A DNA stretch of 64,000 nucleotides, from assembly GCF_001879105.1 (NCBI RefSeq), contig NZ_MLCF01000009.1:23843-87842 (forward strand). Reading direction: 5' to 3'. The position numbers were made by a program, and so were the translations under genes. The stretch comes from Mangrovactinospora gilvigrisea. Its GTDB lineage: Bacteria; Actinomycetota; Actinomycetes; Streptomycetales; Streptomycetaceae. Shown here piece after piece: positions 26,517-36,494 of the stretch; the stretch's first letter is position 1, and each line of letters begins with the position of its first letter. The notes beneath the pieces are model-generated. The model was not told the DNA's origin and did no database searches. It was given only the letters and a program-made list of their open reading frames with translations.

Positions 26517-26555
26517 ATGCCCCGTCAGGGGCGCGAGGAACTGCGCGGGTGAGTG
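26517..26555. repeat. Single streptomycete-type intergenic repeat
   Basis: CATGCCCCGTCAGGGGCGCG, then AGGAACTGCGCGGGTGAGTG. It contains CCCC-GTCA-GGGG and the GGAACTGCGCG core shared with the tandem array at 15334. It lies between the two isomerase genes of the sugar operon. The downstream ribosome site AAAGGA (26589) is separate from it. Confidence 0.7.
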
Positions 26556-26605
26556 AACTCAACCGCGAGCCGCCGAACCATCGCAACCAAAGGATCCGAC
26601 TGCGC

Positions 26606-27373
26606 ATGTCGACCCTCTCGCTTCAGCTGTACAGCATCCGCGACCACCTCTCCGCCGACCGGGCGGCCACGCTCAAGCGCGTCGCCGAGATCGGCTACCG
26701 CACCGTCGAGCCCTTCGGGCTCGGCAGCTTCGACAAGCCCGCCGAGGTCCGCGCCGAGGAGGCCCGCGGCCTCAAGGCCGACCTGGACGCCGCCGGCCTC
26801 TCCGTCTCCTCCGTGCACGCCGGTGTCGCCGCGGGCGACCTCTCCGGCCTGGTCGAGGAGTGCCGCATCCTCGGCACCGACACCGTCTTCATCCCGGTCC
26901 CCGGCCTCCTCCAGGGCTTCGAGGGCGATGTGTTCGGCGACGCCGAGAAGCTCTCCGCCTTCGCCGCCCGCGTCAACGCCGCCGCCGCCGAGCTCGCGGA
27001 CTCCGGCATCCGCCTCGGCTACCACAACCACGCCTTCGAGTGGCCGGGCTACGAGTCCTTCTGGACGCAGGCCGACGACCGCGTCCTCGCCGAGCTGGAC
27101 GTCTACTGGGCGACCGTCGCCGGCCAGGACCCGGCCGCGCTGCTCGCCGCGCTCGGCGAGCGCTGCGTCGCCGTGCACCTCAAGGACGGCCCCGCCAAGC
27201 AGGGCGAGCCGCAGACGCCGATCGGCACCGGCGATGTCGACGTGCCCGCCGCCATCGCCGCCGCCCCGTGGCTCGACTGGCACATCGCGGAGATCGACAC
27301 CACCGAGCAGGACGAGCTGGAGCTGCTCGCCGCCAACCGCGCCAAGCTGCTGGAGCTGGGCACCAAGGCGTAG
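26606..27373 (+). CDS. Second sugar phosphate isomerase/epimerase-like TIM-barrel enzyme
   Basis: A 255-residue barrel of the same superfamily as the previous gene but clearly different in sequence. It has LGYHNHAFEW (family His and Glu region), AELDVYWATVAG, VAVHLKDG and the closing glutamate in WHIAEIDTTE. ATG 26606 follows AAAGGA. The in-frame GTG at 26549 would give a non-family N terminus. It is the last gene of the sugar operon and is closed by a very strong terminator. Together with the upstream barrel and the two dehydrogenases it points to a multi-step sugar interconversion. Confidence 0.82.
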   Translation: MSTLSLQLYSIRDHLSADRAATLKRVAEIGYRTVEPFGLGSFDKPAEVRAEEARGLKADLDAAGLSVSSVHAGVAAGDLSGLVEECRILGTDTVFIPVPGLLQGFEGDVFGDAEKLSAFAARVNAAAAELADSGIRLGYHNHAFEWPGYESFWTQADDRVLAELDVYWATVAGQDPAALLAALGERCVAVHLKDGPAKQGEPQTPIGTGDVDVPAAIAAAPWLDWHIAEIDTTEQDELELLAANRAKLLELGTKA

Positions 27374-27394
27374 CACCCGCCCCCCTGCCGGCAC

Positions 27395-27443
27395 CCACGG
27401 AGCCCGGTCCGCGCCCTTCGGTCGCGCGGACCGGGCTCCGTGG
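27395..27443 (+). terminator. Strong Rho-independent-type terminator of the sugar operon
   Basis: A perfect 20-bp stem: 27395-27414 pairs with 27424-27443 around a nine-base loop (CCTTCGGTC), followed by TTTT at 27444-27447. It separates the sugar operon from the ectoine genes. Confidence 0.9.
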
Positions 27444-27746
27444 TTTTCCGCGTGAATCCCCACGAAGGGGCATTGCCGTCAGCTCTCCTGCCCCGATCCG
27501 AAAACCCCAAACCATCGGGTTCCTTCACACGAATGAAAGGGCTCACCCAAACGGGCAAGTGCTGTTACCGAACCGTGACCTAATGCCGAGTTGGCGGCGA
27601 CAAATCACCCTATGTCCGACCAGAAACTCGTGGTCGCTGTGACCGGCACCACACTGCCATGTTTCCGGCGGTTAACACAATTCTCCGCCCTCCGGAACCC
27701 CGCCTGGCGGTGCAATCCCCCGATCCTCTCGGTAAGTTCTTTATGC
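27444..27746 (+). promoter_or_regulatory. Upstream region of ectABCD with a GlnR-like box
   Basis: Three hundred bases without a convincing gene, clearly less GC-rich than the neighbours, so it is the regulatory region of the ectoine operon. GTTAC-CGAACC-GTGAC at 27563-27578 has the five-base half-sites six bases apart that GlnR boxes have. A further GTGAC at 27639 and GAAAC near 27623 may form a second, weaker site. GlnR is reported to repress ectABCD in S. coelicolor. I could not pick a promoter with confidence. Confidence 0.5.
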
Positions 27747-28286
27747 ATGACCTCCGCAAGACCCGAAATCACCTCCCCCGAAGCCGCATCGGACGCAGAT
27801 TCTTTTGACGTTCCGGGGGTCGAGGACGGGGCCGCGATCTGGCGGCTGGCACGCGACTCGAAGACCCTGGACCTCAACTCGTCCTACAGCTACCTGCTGT
27901 GGTGCCGGGACTTCGCCCGCACCTCCGTCATCGCCAGATCCGCCGACGGCGAGCCGGCCGGCTTCATCACCGGCTACGTCCGCCCCGACGAGCCCCGCGC
28001 CCTGGTGGTCTGGCAGGTCGCCGTGGACGCCGCGCAACGCGGCCGGGGACTCGCCGGCCGGATGCTCGACCACCTCGCCGACCGGGTCGCCGGCGACGCC
28101 GAACCCGGCTCGCCGGTGCGGGAGATCGAGACCACCATCACCGCCGACAACGCTGCCTCCATCGCCCTGTTCAGCGCCTTCGCCCGGCGCCGCGGCACCT
28201 CCGTGGAACGGCGCGTGCTCTTCGACGACGCGCTCTTCCCCGACGGCCACCCGGCCGAGGAGCTGCACCGCATCCCGCTCCACTGA
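27747..28286 (+). CDS. ectA: L-2,4-diaminobutyrate N-gamma-acetyltransferase EctA
   Basis: A 179-residue GNAT acetyltransferase. It has EctA-specific [19 protein letters not shown] near the N terminus, the acetyl-CoA loop [11 protein letters not shown] and the segment [15 protein letters not shown]. It acetylates diaminobutyrate in ectoine synthesis. ATG 27747 leaves a short disordered N-terminal arm as in other actinobacterial EctA proteins. It is the first gene of ectABCD, and ectB follows after 87 bp. Confidence 0.96.
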   Translation: MTSARPEITSPEAASDADSFDVPGVEDGAAIWRLARDSKTLDLNSSYSYLLWCRDFARTSVIARSADGEPAGFITGYVRPDEPRALVVWQVAVDAAQRGRGLAGRMLDHLADRVAGDAEPGSPVREIETTITADNAASIALFSAFARRRGTSVERRVLFDDALFPDGHPAEELHRIPLH

Positions 28287-28373
28287 CGACTCCGCGCCCG
28301 CCCCGAGCCCGCGTCCCCACGCACATCCGCACGTCCCGCACGTCCGAGACTCCCCGAAGGAGCCGCACGCCCG

Positions 28374-29660
28374 ATGAACGTCTTCGAAGCGCTCGAGTCC
28401 GAGGTCCGCAGCTACTGCCGCGGCTGGCCTGCCGTCTTCGACCGCGCCCAGGGCAGCTGGATCCACGACGAGGACGGCCGCGCCTACCTCGACTTCTTCG
28501 CCGGCGCCGGAACCCTCAACTACGGCCACAACCACCCGGTGCTGAAGGAGGCGCTGCTGCACTACCTGCAGCGCGACGGCATCACCCACAGCCTGGACAT
28601 GTTCAGCGCCGCCAAGCGCAGCTTCCTGGAGCGCTTCCACGAGGTGGTGCTGCACCCCCGCGGCCTCGACTACAAGGTGCAGTTCCCCGGCCCGGCCGGC
28701 ACCAACGCCGTGGAGGCCGCGCTCAAACTGGCCCGCAAGGTCACCGGGCGCGAGACGGTCATCTCCTTCACCAACGCCTTCCACGGCATGACGCTCGGCG
28801 CGCTCGCCGTCACCGGCAACTCCATGAAGCGCTCCGGCGCGGGCGTCCCGCTGGACCACCATGTCGCCATGCCGTTCGACGGGTTCCTCGACGGCCGCAC
28901 CCCGGACTTCCTGTGGCTGGAGTCGGTGCTCGACGACAGCGGCAGCGGCATCGACGTGCCCGCCGCCGTCATCGTAGAGACCGTCCAGGGCGAGGGCGGC
29001 GTCAACGTCGCCAGCGCCGAGTGGCTGCGCGGCCTCTCCGAGCTGTGCAAGCGGCGCGGCATGCTGCTGATCGTCGACGACGTGCAGATGGGCTGCGGCC
29101 GCACCGGCGCCTTCTTCTCCTTCGAGGAGGCGGGGATCGTCCCGGACATCGTCACCCTCTCGAAGTCCATCGGCGGCTACGGCCTGCCGCTGGCCCTCAC
29201 CCTCTTCCGCCCCGAGCTGGACGTGTGGGAGCCGGGCGAGCACAACGGCACCTTCCGCGGGCCCAACCCGAGCTTCGTCACCGCCACCGCGGCGCTCGAC
29301 CACTTCTGGGCCGACGGCACCATGGAGAAGCAGACGCTCGCCAAGGGCCGGCTCGTCCACGACCGGCTGACCTCCCTCCAGGAGGAGCTGGACGCCGCCC
29401 GCCCGGGGCTCGGCATCGACGTCCGCGGCCGCGGCCTGGTCTGGGGCCTCGCCTTCGACGACGAGGAGATCGCCGACGAGATCTGCTCCGCCGCCTTCGA
29501 CAACGGGCTGCTGCTGGAGACGTCCGGCCCGCGCAGCGAGGTCGTCAAGCTGCTGCCGCCGCTCACCGTGAGCGCCGAGGAGCTCCACCGCGGCCTGGAC
29601 ATCCTCGCCGACGCCGCCCGCAGCGCGGTGGACCGGCGCCGCGAGCCCGTCGCCGCCTGA
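28374..29660 (+). CDS. ectB: Diaminobutyrate-2-oxoglutarate aminotransferase EctB
   Basis: A 428-residue class III PLP aminotransferase. Motifs include [44 protein letters not shown] and the PLP lysine in [10 protein letters not shown]. The first residues [19 protein letters not shown] are typical of EctB. It converts aspartate semialdehyde with glutamate into diaminobutyrate, the first committed step of ectoine synthesis. A ribosome site, GAAGGAG, lies upstream of ATG. ectC follows after 41 bp. Confidence 0.96.
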   Translation: MNVFEALESEVRSYCRGWPAVFDRAQGSWIHDEDGRAYLDFFAGAGTLNYGHNHPVLKEALLHYLQRDGITHSLDMFSAAKRSFLERFHEVVLHPRGLDYKVQFPGPAGTNAVEAALKLARKVTGRETVISFTNAFHGMTLGALAVTGNSMKRSGAGVPLDHHVAMPFDGFLDGRTPDFLWLESVLDDSGSGIDVPAAVIVETVQGEGGVNVASAEWLRGLSELCKRRGMLLIVDDVQMGCGRTGAFFSFEEAGIVPDIVTLSKSIGGYGLPLALTLFRPELDVWEPGEHNGTFRGPNPSFVTATAALDHFWADGTMEKQTLAKGRLVHDRLTSLQEELDAARPGLGIDVRGRGLVWGLAFDDEEIADEICSAAFDNGLLLETSGPRSEVVKLLPPLTVSAEELHRGLDILADAARSAVDRRREPVAA

Positions 29661-29701
29661 CCCGCCACCACGTCCCCCGAAGAACCTGGAGGTTCACCCC
29701 C

Positions 29702-30100
29702 GTGCTCGTACGCTCCCTCGACGAGGTCACCGGAACCGACCGCGACGTCACCGCCGAGACCGGCACGTGGCGCAGCCGCCGCATCATCCTCGCCAAGGAG
29801 GGCGTCGGCTTCTCCGTCCACCACACGATCATGTACGCCGGGACCGAGACGGAGATGTGGTACGCCAACCACATCGAGGCCGTCTACTGCGTGCAGGGCG
29901 AGGGCGAGCTGACCGACGAGGAGACCGGCGAGAAGCACTGGATCACGCCGGGCACCCTCTACCTGCTGGACAAGCACGACCGACACACCATGCGGCCCAA
30001 GACCGACCTGCACTTCGTCTGCGTCTTCAACCCCCCGGTCACCGGCCGGGAGGTGCACGACGAGAACGGCGTCTACCCGCTGATGACCGAGGAGGGCTGA
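29702..30100 (+). CDS. ectC: L-ectoine synthase EctC
   Basis: A 132-residue cupin-fold enzyme. It has [16 protein letters not shown] at its start, the metal-binding region [13 protein letters not shown] and HDRHTMR, and the C-terminal [16 protein letters not shown], all typical of EctC. It closes the ring of N-gamma-acetyldiaminobutyrate to give ectoine. GTG 29702 sits after TGGAGG. It is four bases from ectD and clearly cotranscribed. Confidence 0.96.
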   Translation: MLVRSLDEVTGTDRDVTAETGTWRSRRIILAKEGVGFSVHHTIMYAGTETEMWYANHIEAVYCVQGEGELTDEETGEKHWITPGTLYLLDKHDRHTMRPKTDLHFVCVFNPPVTGREVHDENGVYPLMTEEG

Positions 30101-30104
30101 CCGA

Positions 30105-31001
30105 ATGACCACCGCACCGATACGCACCGACCTCTACCCCACCCGCGGCGCGGCCGAGGAGACGACCCCTCGGCAGGACCCGGTCGTCTGGTCGGCGCCG
30201 GGCACGCCGGGGCCGATCGCGGCCGACGACCTCTCCGCCTTCGACCGGGACGGCTTCCTCGCCGTCGACCAGCTGGTCGGGCCGGAGGAGGTGGCCGAGC
30301 TGCGGGCCGAGATGGACCGGATCACCGGGGACCCGCGGATCAAGGCCGACGAGCGCTCCATCGTCGAGCCGCGGTCCCAGGAGATCCGCTCGGTCTTCGA
30401 GATCCACCGGATCAGCGAGGTCTTCGGCCGGCTCGCCTCGGACCCGCGCCTGGTGGAGCGCGCCCGGCAGATCCTCGGCTCGGACGTCTACATCCACCAG
30501 TCCCGGATCAACCTCAAGCCGGGCTTCGGGGCCAGCGGGTTCTACTGGCACTCCGACTTCGAGACCTGGCACGCCGAGGACGGGCTGCCGCGGATGCGGG
30601 CGGTCTCGGTGTCCGTCGCACTCACCGAGAACTACCCGACCAACGGCAGTCTGATGATCATGCCGGGGTCGCACAAGACGTTCCTGGGCTGCGCGGGGGC
30701 CACCCCGAAGGACAACTACAAGCGGTCGCTGCAGATGCAGGACGCCGGCACCCCGTCGAACGAGGCGCTCACCTCGCTCGCCTCGGACTACGGCATCCGG
30801 CAGTTCACCGGCAGCGCCGGCTCGGCGACCTGGTTCGACTGCAACTGCATGCACGGCTCCGGCGACAACATCACGCCGTACGCGCGCAGCAACGTCTTCC
30901 TCGTCTTCAACAGCGTGGAGAACGCGGCGGAGGAGCCGTTCGCGGCGCCCGTGCCGCGGCCCGACTTCATCGGGGCGCGCGACTTCACACCGATCCGCTG
31001 A
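30105..31001 (+). CDS. ectD: Ectoine 5-hydroxylase EctD
   Basis: A 298-residue PhyH-type Fe(II)/2-oxoglutarate dioxygenase. It has the iron ligands HSD in FYWHSDFETWH and histidine in NCMHGSGDN, and the EctD consensus between them. It turns ectoine into 5-hydroxyectoine, a compatible solute and heat/salt protectant. It starts four bases after ectC. A strong terminator follows the stop. With ectA-C in front the full pathway from aspartate semialdehyde to hydroxyectoine is present. Confidence 0.96.
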   Translation: MTTAPIRTDLYPTRGAAEETTPRQDPVVWSAPGTPGPIAADDLSAFDRDGFLAVDQLVGPEEVAELRAEMDRITGDPRIKADERSIVEPRSQEIRSVFEIHRISEVFGRLASDPRLVERARQILGSDVYIHQSRINLKPGFGASGFYWHSDFETWHAEDGLPRMRAVSVSVALTENYPTNGSLMIMPGSHKTFLGCAGATPKDNYKRSLQMQDAGTPSNEALTSLASDYGIRQFTGSAGSATWFDCNCMHGSGDNITPYARSNVFLVFNSVENAAEEPFAAPVPRPDFIGARDFTPIR

Positions 31002-31017
31002 CGCGGATCCCTTGAAC

Positions 31018-31063
31018 GACCGGCCGGGGAAGGGCATCGGGGTTGCCGCTTCCCCGGCCGGTC
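31018..31063. terminator. Terminator after ectD
   Basis: A perfect 15-bp stem: GACCGGCCGGGGAAG at 31018-31032 pairs with CTTCCCCGGCCGGTC at 31049-31063. It lies 17 bp past the ectD stop and 36 bp before the end of the oppositely oriented gene, so it can serve both. Confidence 0.85.
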
Positions 31064-31098
31064 ATGCTCTGCCGGGCATGGGAGTGCCGGGCACCGCG

Positions 31099-31581
31099 TC
31101 AGCCGCACACCCGCAGCGTCCGCGCCTTCAGCGCGGCCTTGCGCGCCGCCCGCGCCGCGACGGGAGAGTCGAGCACGCGCCCCGCGACGTCCAGCACGAA
31201 CCCCGCCTCGGGGTGGCCGGTGCGCCGCACCTCCTCCGCGCCCCCCGGCACGGCCAGCACCTCGTAGAGGTCGGAGAAGGCCAGCGCCTCCATCAGCGCC
31301 TCCTCCGCCTCCTCGCTGTCGTCGAAGAGCACCGCGAACGGCCCGACCTCCATCTCGACCTCGGACCCCCGCTCCTCCTCGACCAGCCTCAGCTGCCCCG
31401 CCAGCTCCTCCACCTGACGCCAGAGCAGCTCCCCGCGCTCCTCCGCCGTCCGCGCCACCCCCGCCTTCGCGTCCGGCGGGACTTCGACGGCCACTCCACC
31501 CCCCACCACCAGCCGGAGCAGCCCGTGCCGAGGCTGCTTCGCTGCAACTCCTGGGAAGGTCGGGAAGCTGGTGCTGGGCAT
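31099..31581 (-). CDS. Conserved actinobacterial protein of unknown function
   Basis: A 160-residue acidic soluble protein. I do not recognise a family. The centre is rich in Glu and Leu and probably forms a long helix (residues about 40-70), and the C terminus is Arg/Ala/Lys-rich (ARAARKAALKARTLRVCG). The ATG at 31581 is chosen over that at 31587 because GAGGA is six bases upstream. Codon use is normal for the genome. It converges on the ectoine operon and has no obvious functional neighbours. Confidence 0.55.
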   Translation of the reverse strand: MPSTSFPTFPGVAAKQPRHGLLRLVVGGGVAVEVPPDAKAGVARTAEERGELLWRQVEELAGQLRLVEEERGSEVEMEVGPFAVLFDDSEEAEEALMEALAFSDLYEVLAVPGGAEEVRRTGHPEAGFVLDVAGRVLDSPVAARAARKAALKARTLRVCG

Positions 31582-31936
31582 GAACATTCCTCGGGATCGG
31601 GGGGTCGGACGTGTCACCCTGCGCGAGCGGACGCGCGGCCGACACGTTTCGGATACGGGCGCCCAATCTACCGGCGCCACGGCGCCGCGCGTTCCGGAAC
31701 CCGCAACCGGACCGAGCTGCTCTGACCACCCCCGAGCGGTTCCGTCACACCGTCAACTCCCGTGCAGCTCAGGGGTGTCGGAGTGACGACTCTCACGCCG
31801 CCCTGCGTCGCTCGCAACCCCCCGCAACCACGGTGACACGCCGAACGCCCGGACCCCGTCCGGAAGGACGGCGATCCGGGCGTCCGGCACCACCTGTCAA
31901 TTGCCGCTACTCAGCGCAACTGGCTACCGTCGGTGA
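31582..31936. other. Spacer between the unknown gene and the suf operon, with a hairpin
   Basis: Three hundred and fifty-five bases without a convincing gene. ACGCCCGGA at 31845-31853 pairs with TCCGGGCGT at 31875-31883 around a smaller CCGTCC/GGACGG stem, a likely terminator for the end of the suf operon. The left part is the promoter region of the unknown gene at 31581. I see no clear -10/-35 elements. Confidence 0.5.
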
Positions 31937-32317
31937 TCAGACGTTGAAGCCCAGCGCCCGCAGCTGCTCCCGACCGTCGTCGGTGATCTTGTCGGGGCCC
32001 CACGGCGGCATCCAGACCCAGTTGATCCGCAGCTCCTCGACGATGCCCTCCGTCGCGCTGCGCGCCTGGTCCTCGATCACATCGGTGAGCGGGCAGGCCG
32101 CGCTGGTGAGCGTCATGTCGACGGTGGCGACGTTCTGCTCGTCGATGTGCAGGCCGTAGATGAGGCCCAGATTGACGACATCGATCCCCAGCTCGGGGTC
32201 GACGACGTCCATCATCGCCTCCTTGACCTCCTCGACGCCGGCCGTGCCCGCCGACGTCCAGCCGTACGACTCGGTGTCCTCCGCGGTAACCGCGGAGGCG
32301 GCGGTCTCGTCACTCAT
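31937..32317 (-). CDS. sufT: SufT-like metal-sulfur cluster assembly factor (DUF59)
   Basis: A 126-residue protein. After about 25 variable residues it is a DUF59/MIP18 domain: VDPELGIDVVNLGLIYGL, TSAACPLTDVIEDQA and VWMPPWGPDKIT. Proteins of this type help load Fe-S clusters onto target proteins. It is the last gene of the suf operon, and its ATG overlaps the stop codon of sufU (four bases), so the two are translationally coupled. Confidence 0.9.
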   Translation of the reverse strand: MSDETAASAVTAEDTESYGWTSAGTAGVEEVKEAMMDVVDPELGIDVVNLGLIYGLHIDEQNVATVDMTLTSAACPLTDVIEDQARSATEGIVEELRINWVWMPPWGPDKITDDGREQLRALGFNV

Positions 32318-32793
32318 GCCGACTTCCTCTCCTGCTCCTTCTGCACCGCCTGGGAGGCCGCGTCCTTCAGGGCCATCCAGCTCAGCAGAGCACACTTGAC
32401 GCGGGCCGGGTACTTGGCCACGCCCGCGAAGGCGATCCCGTCGTCCAGGATCTCCTCCAGCTCCTCGTCGCTGCGGTCCAGCTCGTGGCCGCGGCTCTGC
32501 ATCAGCTCCAGGAAGACGTCCCCGGTCGCGAGCGCCTCCGCCACGGTGTGCCCGACCACCAGGTCGTTGAGGACCGAGGCGCTCGCCTGGCTGATCGAGC
32601 AGCCCTGCGAGGCGTAGGAGACGTCCTCGATGGTCTGCCCGTCGGCGCCGCCGAGACGCACCCGAAGGGTGATCTCGTCGCCGCACGTCGGGTTGACGTG
32701 GTGCACCTCGGCGTCACCGTCCCGCAGGCCCTTGCCGTGCGGGTTGCGGTAGTGGTCGAGGATCACGTCCTGGTACATGGAATCGAGCTTCAC
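32314..32793 (-). CDS. sufU: Fe-S cluster assembly sulfur acceptor SufU
   Basis: A 159-residue IscU-like protein of the SufU class. The three conserved cysteines are present (NPTCGDE, SQGCSISQAS and RVKCALL), and it has the insert between the second and third that marks SufU. SufU takes sulfur from SufS and delivers it to the SufBCD scaffold. GTG start at 32793. It lies 22 bp after sufS and overlaps sufT by four bases. Confidence 0.94.
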   Translation of the reverse strand: MKLDSMYQDVILDHYRNPHGKGLRDGDAEVHHVNPTCGDEITLRVRLGGADGQTIEDVSYASQGCSISQASASVLNDLVVGHTVAEALATGDVFLELMQSRGHELDRSDEELEEILDDGIAFAGVAKYPARVKCALLSWMALKDAASQAVQKEQERKSA

Positions 32794-32815
32794 CGTTGAC
32801 CTCTGCTCCCCATCG

Positions 32816-34074
32816 TCACGCGAAGAACCGCCGCACGGTCTGGAGCCCGTCCACGAGGGCGTCGACCTCCGCCGGCGTCGAGTACAGATAGAACGACGCC
32901 CGCGTCGTCGCGGGAATTCCGTACCGCAGGCAGACCGGCCGCGCGCAGTGGTGCCCGACGCGCACCGCGACGCCCTGCTCGTCCAGCACCTGGCCGACGT
33001 CGTGCGGGTGGATGTCGCCGAGGGTGAAGGAGAGCACCGCGCCGCGCTCCTCGGCCGTGGTGGGGCCGATCAGCCGCAGGTCCTCGACCTCCTTGAGCCG
33101 CTCCAGCGCGTAGGCGGTGAGGGCGTGCTCGTGCTCGGCGATCCGCTCCATGCCGATCGACTGCAGGTAGTCCACCGCGGCGCCGAGCCCGATCGCCTCG
33201 GCGATCGGCGGGGTGCCGGCCTCGTACTTGTAGGGCACCGGGGCGAAGGTGGACTGCTCCATGGTGACCGTCTCGATCATCTCGCCGCCGCCGAGGAACG
33301 GCGGCAGGTCCTGGAGCAGCTCCTGGCGGCCCCACAGGATGCCGATCCCGGTGGGGCCGAGCATCTTGTGGCCGGTGAAGCCGACGAAGTCGGCGCCGAG
33401 CGCCTGCACGTCCAGCGGGGCGTGCGGGGCCAGTTGGGCGGCGTCGAGCAGGGTGAGCGCGCCGACGTCGTGCGCCCGCCGGATGATCTGCTCCAGCGGG
33501 GGCCGGGTGCCGAGCACGTTGGAGGCCACCGAGAAGGCGACGATCTTGGCCTTGTCGGTGATGACCGACTCGATGTCGGAGAGGTCGAGGTGCCCCTCGT
33601 CGTCGAGGCGGAACCACTTCAGCGTGGCGCCGGTGCGCTGCGCCAGCAGCTGCCACGGCACGATGTTGGAGTGGTGCTCCATCTCGGTGATGACGATCTC
33701 GTCGTCCGGGCCCACCCGGTACGGCTCGTCGGCCGTGCCGAGCAGGTTGGCCACCAGGTTGATCGACTCCGAGACGTTCTTGGTGAAGATCACCTCTTCC
33801 CGCGGGGCGTTGATGAACGCCGCGATCTTGTCGCGGGCGCCCTCGTAGAGGGCGGTGGCCTCCTCCGCGAGGGTGTGCACCCCGCGGTGGACGTTGGCGT
33901 GGTGCCGCTCGTAGTACTGCGACATCGCGTCGATGACCTGCCGGGGCCGCTGCGAGGACGCCGCGGAGTCCAGGAAGGCCAGCTTCCGCCCGTTGACCTC
34001 GCGGTCCAGGATCGGGAAGTCCTTGCGGATGGCGTCGGTGTCCAGCAGCCCGGGCAGCACGCCGGTGGAAGAGG

Positions 34075-34078
<4 letters not shown>
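32816..34078 (-). CDS. sufS: Cysteine desulfurase SufS
   Basis: A 420-residue group II cysteine desulfurase. The PLP lysine is in GFTGHKMLGPTGIG and the reactive cysteine is in RVGHHCARPVCLRYG. The substrate region THMEHHSNIVPWQ-like (TEMEHHSNIVPWQ) is present. It releases sulfur from cysteine for Fe-S clusters, passing it to SufU. The GTG start overlaps the sufC stop by four bases. It is in the middle of the suf operon. Confidence 0.95.
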
Positions 34079-34845
<767 letters not shown>

Positions 34846-34851
34846 GGGTGT

Positions 34852-35208
34852 TCAGGACTCCAGCTGGTTGGCGGGGACGAGCGAGACGCGGACGGCCGCG
34901 TCGGGGCCCTCGCCCTCGATCTTGACGGGGTAGACGGGAACCGGACGGGTGGCCGGCAGCGAGGTGGGCTTCCCGGAGCGCAGGTCGAACGCGGAGCCGT
35001 GCAGCCAGCACTCGATGGTGCAGTCCTCGACCTCGCCCTCGGAGAGGGAGACGTTGGCGTGCGAGCAGATGTCGTTGATCGCGAACACCTCGCCGCCGGT
35101 GCGCACCACCGAGACGGCGGTGCCGTCGAGGACGACCCGCTTGGGGGCGTCCTCCTCCAGCTCGCCCAGCAGGCAGGCGGTCACGAAGGACTCGGCGGGG
35201 GCGCTCAT
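34852..35208 (-). CDS. Rieske-type [2Fe-2S] ferredoxin in the suf operon
   Basis: A 118-residue protein with a Rieske domain. The ligands are in CSHANVSLSEG (C-x-H) and CWLHGSAFDL (C-x2-H). It has no transmembrane segment and is a soluble ferredoxin of the dioxygenase type. It is encoded between sufD and sufC, overlapping sufD by four bases. Such a gene in this place is common in actinobacteria. Its role in Fe-S assembly, perhaps as an electron donor, is not defined. Confidence 0.92.
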   Translation of the reverse strand: MSAPAESFVTACLLGELEEDAPKRVVLDGTAVSVVRTGGEVFAINDICSHANVSLSEGEVEDCTIECWLHGSAFDLRSGKPTSLPATRPVPVYPVKIEGEGPDAAVRVSLVPANQLES

Positions 35209-36398
35209 GCGACCGACCTCGACAGCTCGGAGTCGACCTTCTCCATCAGCCGGTCCTGCACCTCGGGGAGGCCGATGCGCTGCACCAGGTCGGCGAAGAA
35301 GCCGCGCACCACCAGGCGCCGCGCCTCGTCCGCGGGGATGCCGCGGGCCTGGAGGTAGAACAGCTGCTCGTCGTCGAACCGGCCGGTGGCCGAGGCGTGG
35401 CCGGCGCCGACGATCTCGCCGGTCTCGATCTCCAGGTTGGGCACCGAGTGCACCTGGGCGCCCTCGGTGAGCACCAGGTTGCGGTTGAGCTCGTAGGTGT
35501 CGGTGCCCTCGGCCTTCGCCTGGATCAGCACGTCGCCGATCCACACCGCGGTGGCCTCCTTGCCCTGCAGCGCGCCCTTGTAGGCGGCGTTGGAGCGGCA
35601 GTGCGGCTGGTCGTGGTCGATGAACAGCCGGTGCTCCAGGTGCTGGTTGCTGTCGGCGAAGTAGAGCCCGAAAAGCTCGGCCTCGCCGCCCGGCCCGGCG
35701 TAGTGGACGCGCGGGTTGAGCCGCACCACGTCGCCGCCGAAGGTGACCACCACGGACTTGAAGGAGGCGTCCCGCCCGACCAGCGCGGTGTGCTGGGCGG
35801 CGTGCACGGCGGTGTCGTCCCAGTCCTGGACGGAGACGACGGTGAGCTTGGCGCCGTCGCCGAGGACGTACTCGACGTTGCCCGCGAGCACCGCGTCGCC
35901 GGTGTGCTCGATGACGACCATGGCCTCGGCGAACGCGCCCAGCTCGACGACCTGGTGGGCGTAGGCGGTGCCGCCCTCGCCGTGCACGGTGATGCGCACC
36001 GGCTCGTCGAGCACCGTCTCCTTGGGCACGGTGACGATCCCGGCCTTCTCGAAGGCGCTGTAGGCCTGCGCGGCGACCCGGTCGGCGGGCTTGCCGGCCC
36101 GGCCGAGCCGCGCGTCGCCGCGGCCGACGGTCTCCACCACGACGCCCGCGGGGGCGACGACGTCCACCCGGATCTCGCCGCCGGCCTCGGCGGTGCCGTC
36201 GTGCAGCCCGCGGAGGCGGCCCAGCGGGGTGAACCGCCATTCCTCCTCGCGGCCCAGCGGCACGGCGAAGTCGGCGACGTCGAAGGAGGTGACGCCCTGC
36301 ACGCGGGCGTCCGCGGGCTGCGAGGGCAGCGTCGGATCGACGTCCAGGACGCCCTCGGTCTTGGCGGATCCGCCGCCGCGGTTGGTCACGTCAGCCAT
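35205..36398 (-). CDS. sufD: SufD, Fe-S scaffold subunit
   Basis: A 397-residue protein of the SufB/SufD family, shorter than SufB. The right-handed parallel beta-helix core is clear (YAGPGGEAELFGLYFADSNQHLEHRLFIDHDQPHCRSN, in which conserved His residues lie) and the C terminus has the helical ending RGIPADEARRLVVRGF. It forms the SufBC2D complex. ATG 36398. The gene lies 96 bp downstream of sufB on the same strand. Confidence 0.95.
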   Translation of the reverse strand: MADVTNRGGGSAKTEGVLDVDPTLPSQPADARVQGVTSFDVADFAVPLGREEEWRFTPLGRLRGLHDGTAEAGGEIRVDVVAPAGVVVETVGRGDARLGRAGKPADRVAAQAYSAFEKAGIVTVPKETVLDEPVRITVHGEGGTAYAHQVVELGAFAEAMVVIEHTGDAVLAGNVEYVLGDGAKLTVVSVQDWDDTAVHAAQHTALVGRDASFKSVVVTFGGDVVRLNPRVHYAGPGGEAELFGLYFADSNQHLEHRLFIDHDQPHCRSNAAYKGALQGKEATAVWIGDVLIQAKAEGTDTYELNRNLVLTEGAQVHSVPNLEIETGEIVGAGHASATGRFDDEQLFYLQARGIPADEARRLVVRGFFADLVQRIGLPEVQDRLMEKVDSELSRSVA

Positions 36399-36494
36399 GG
36401 CTGTCGTCGAACTCGCTTCCTACGTAGGCTCACACGGGTTCCCCCGGCCGGGCGCCGCCGCCCGGCCGCGGGTGGGTACTGCGACGGATCGGCG

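Noticed and set aside
31099..31581. Fifth ectoine-cluster gene
   Set aside because: It is on the opposite strand, behind a strong terminator, and has no resemblance to ectoine regulators or transporters.
34852..35208. Rieske gene as a foreign insertion in the suf operon
   Set aside because: A Rieske-type ferredoxin between sufD and sufC is common in actinobacteria, it overlaps sufD and is six bases from sufC, and codon use is normal.
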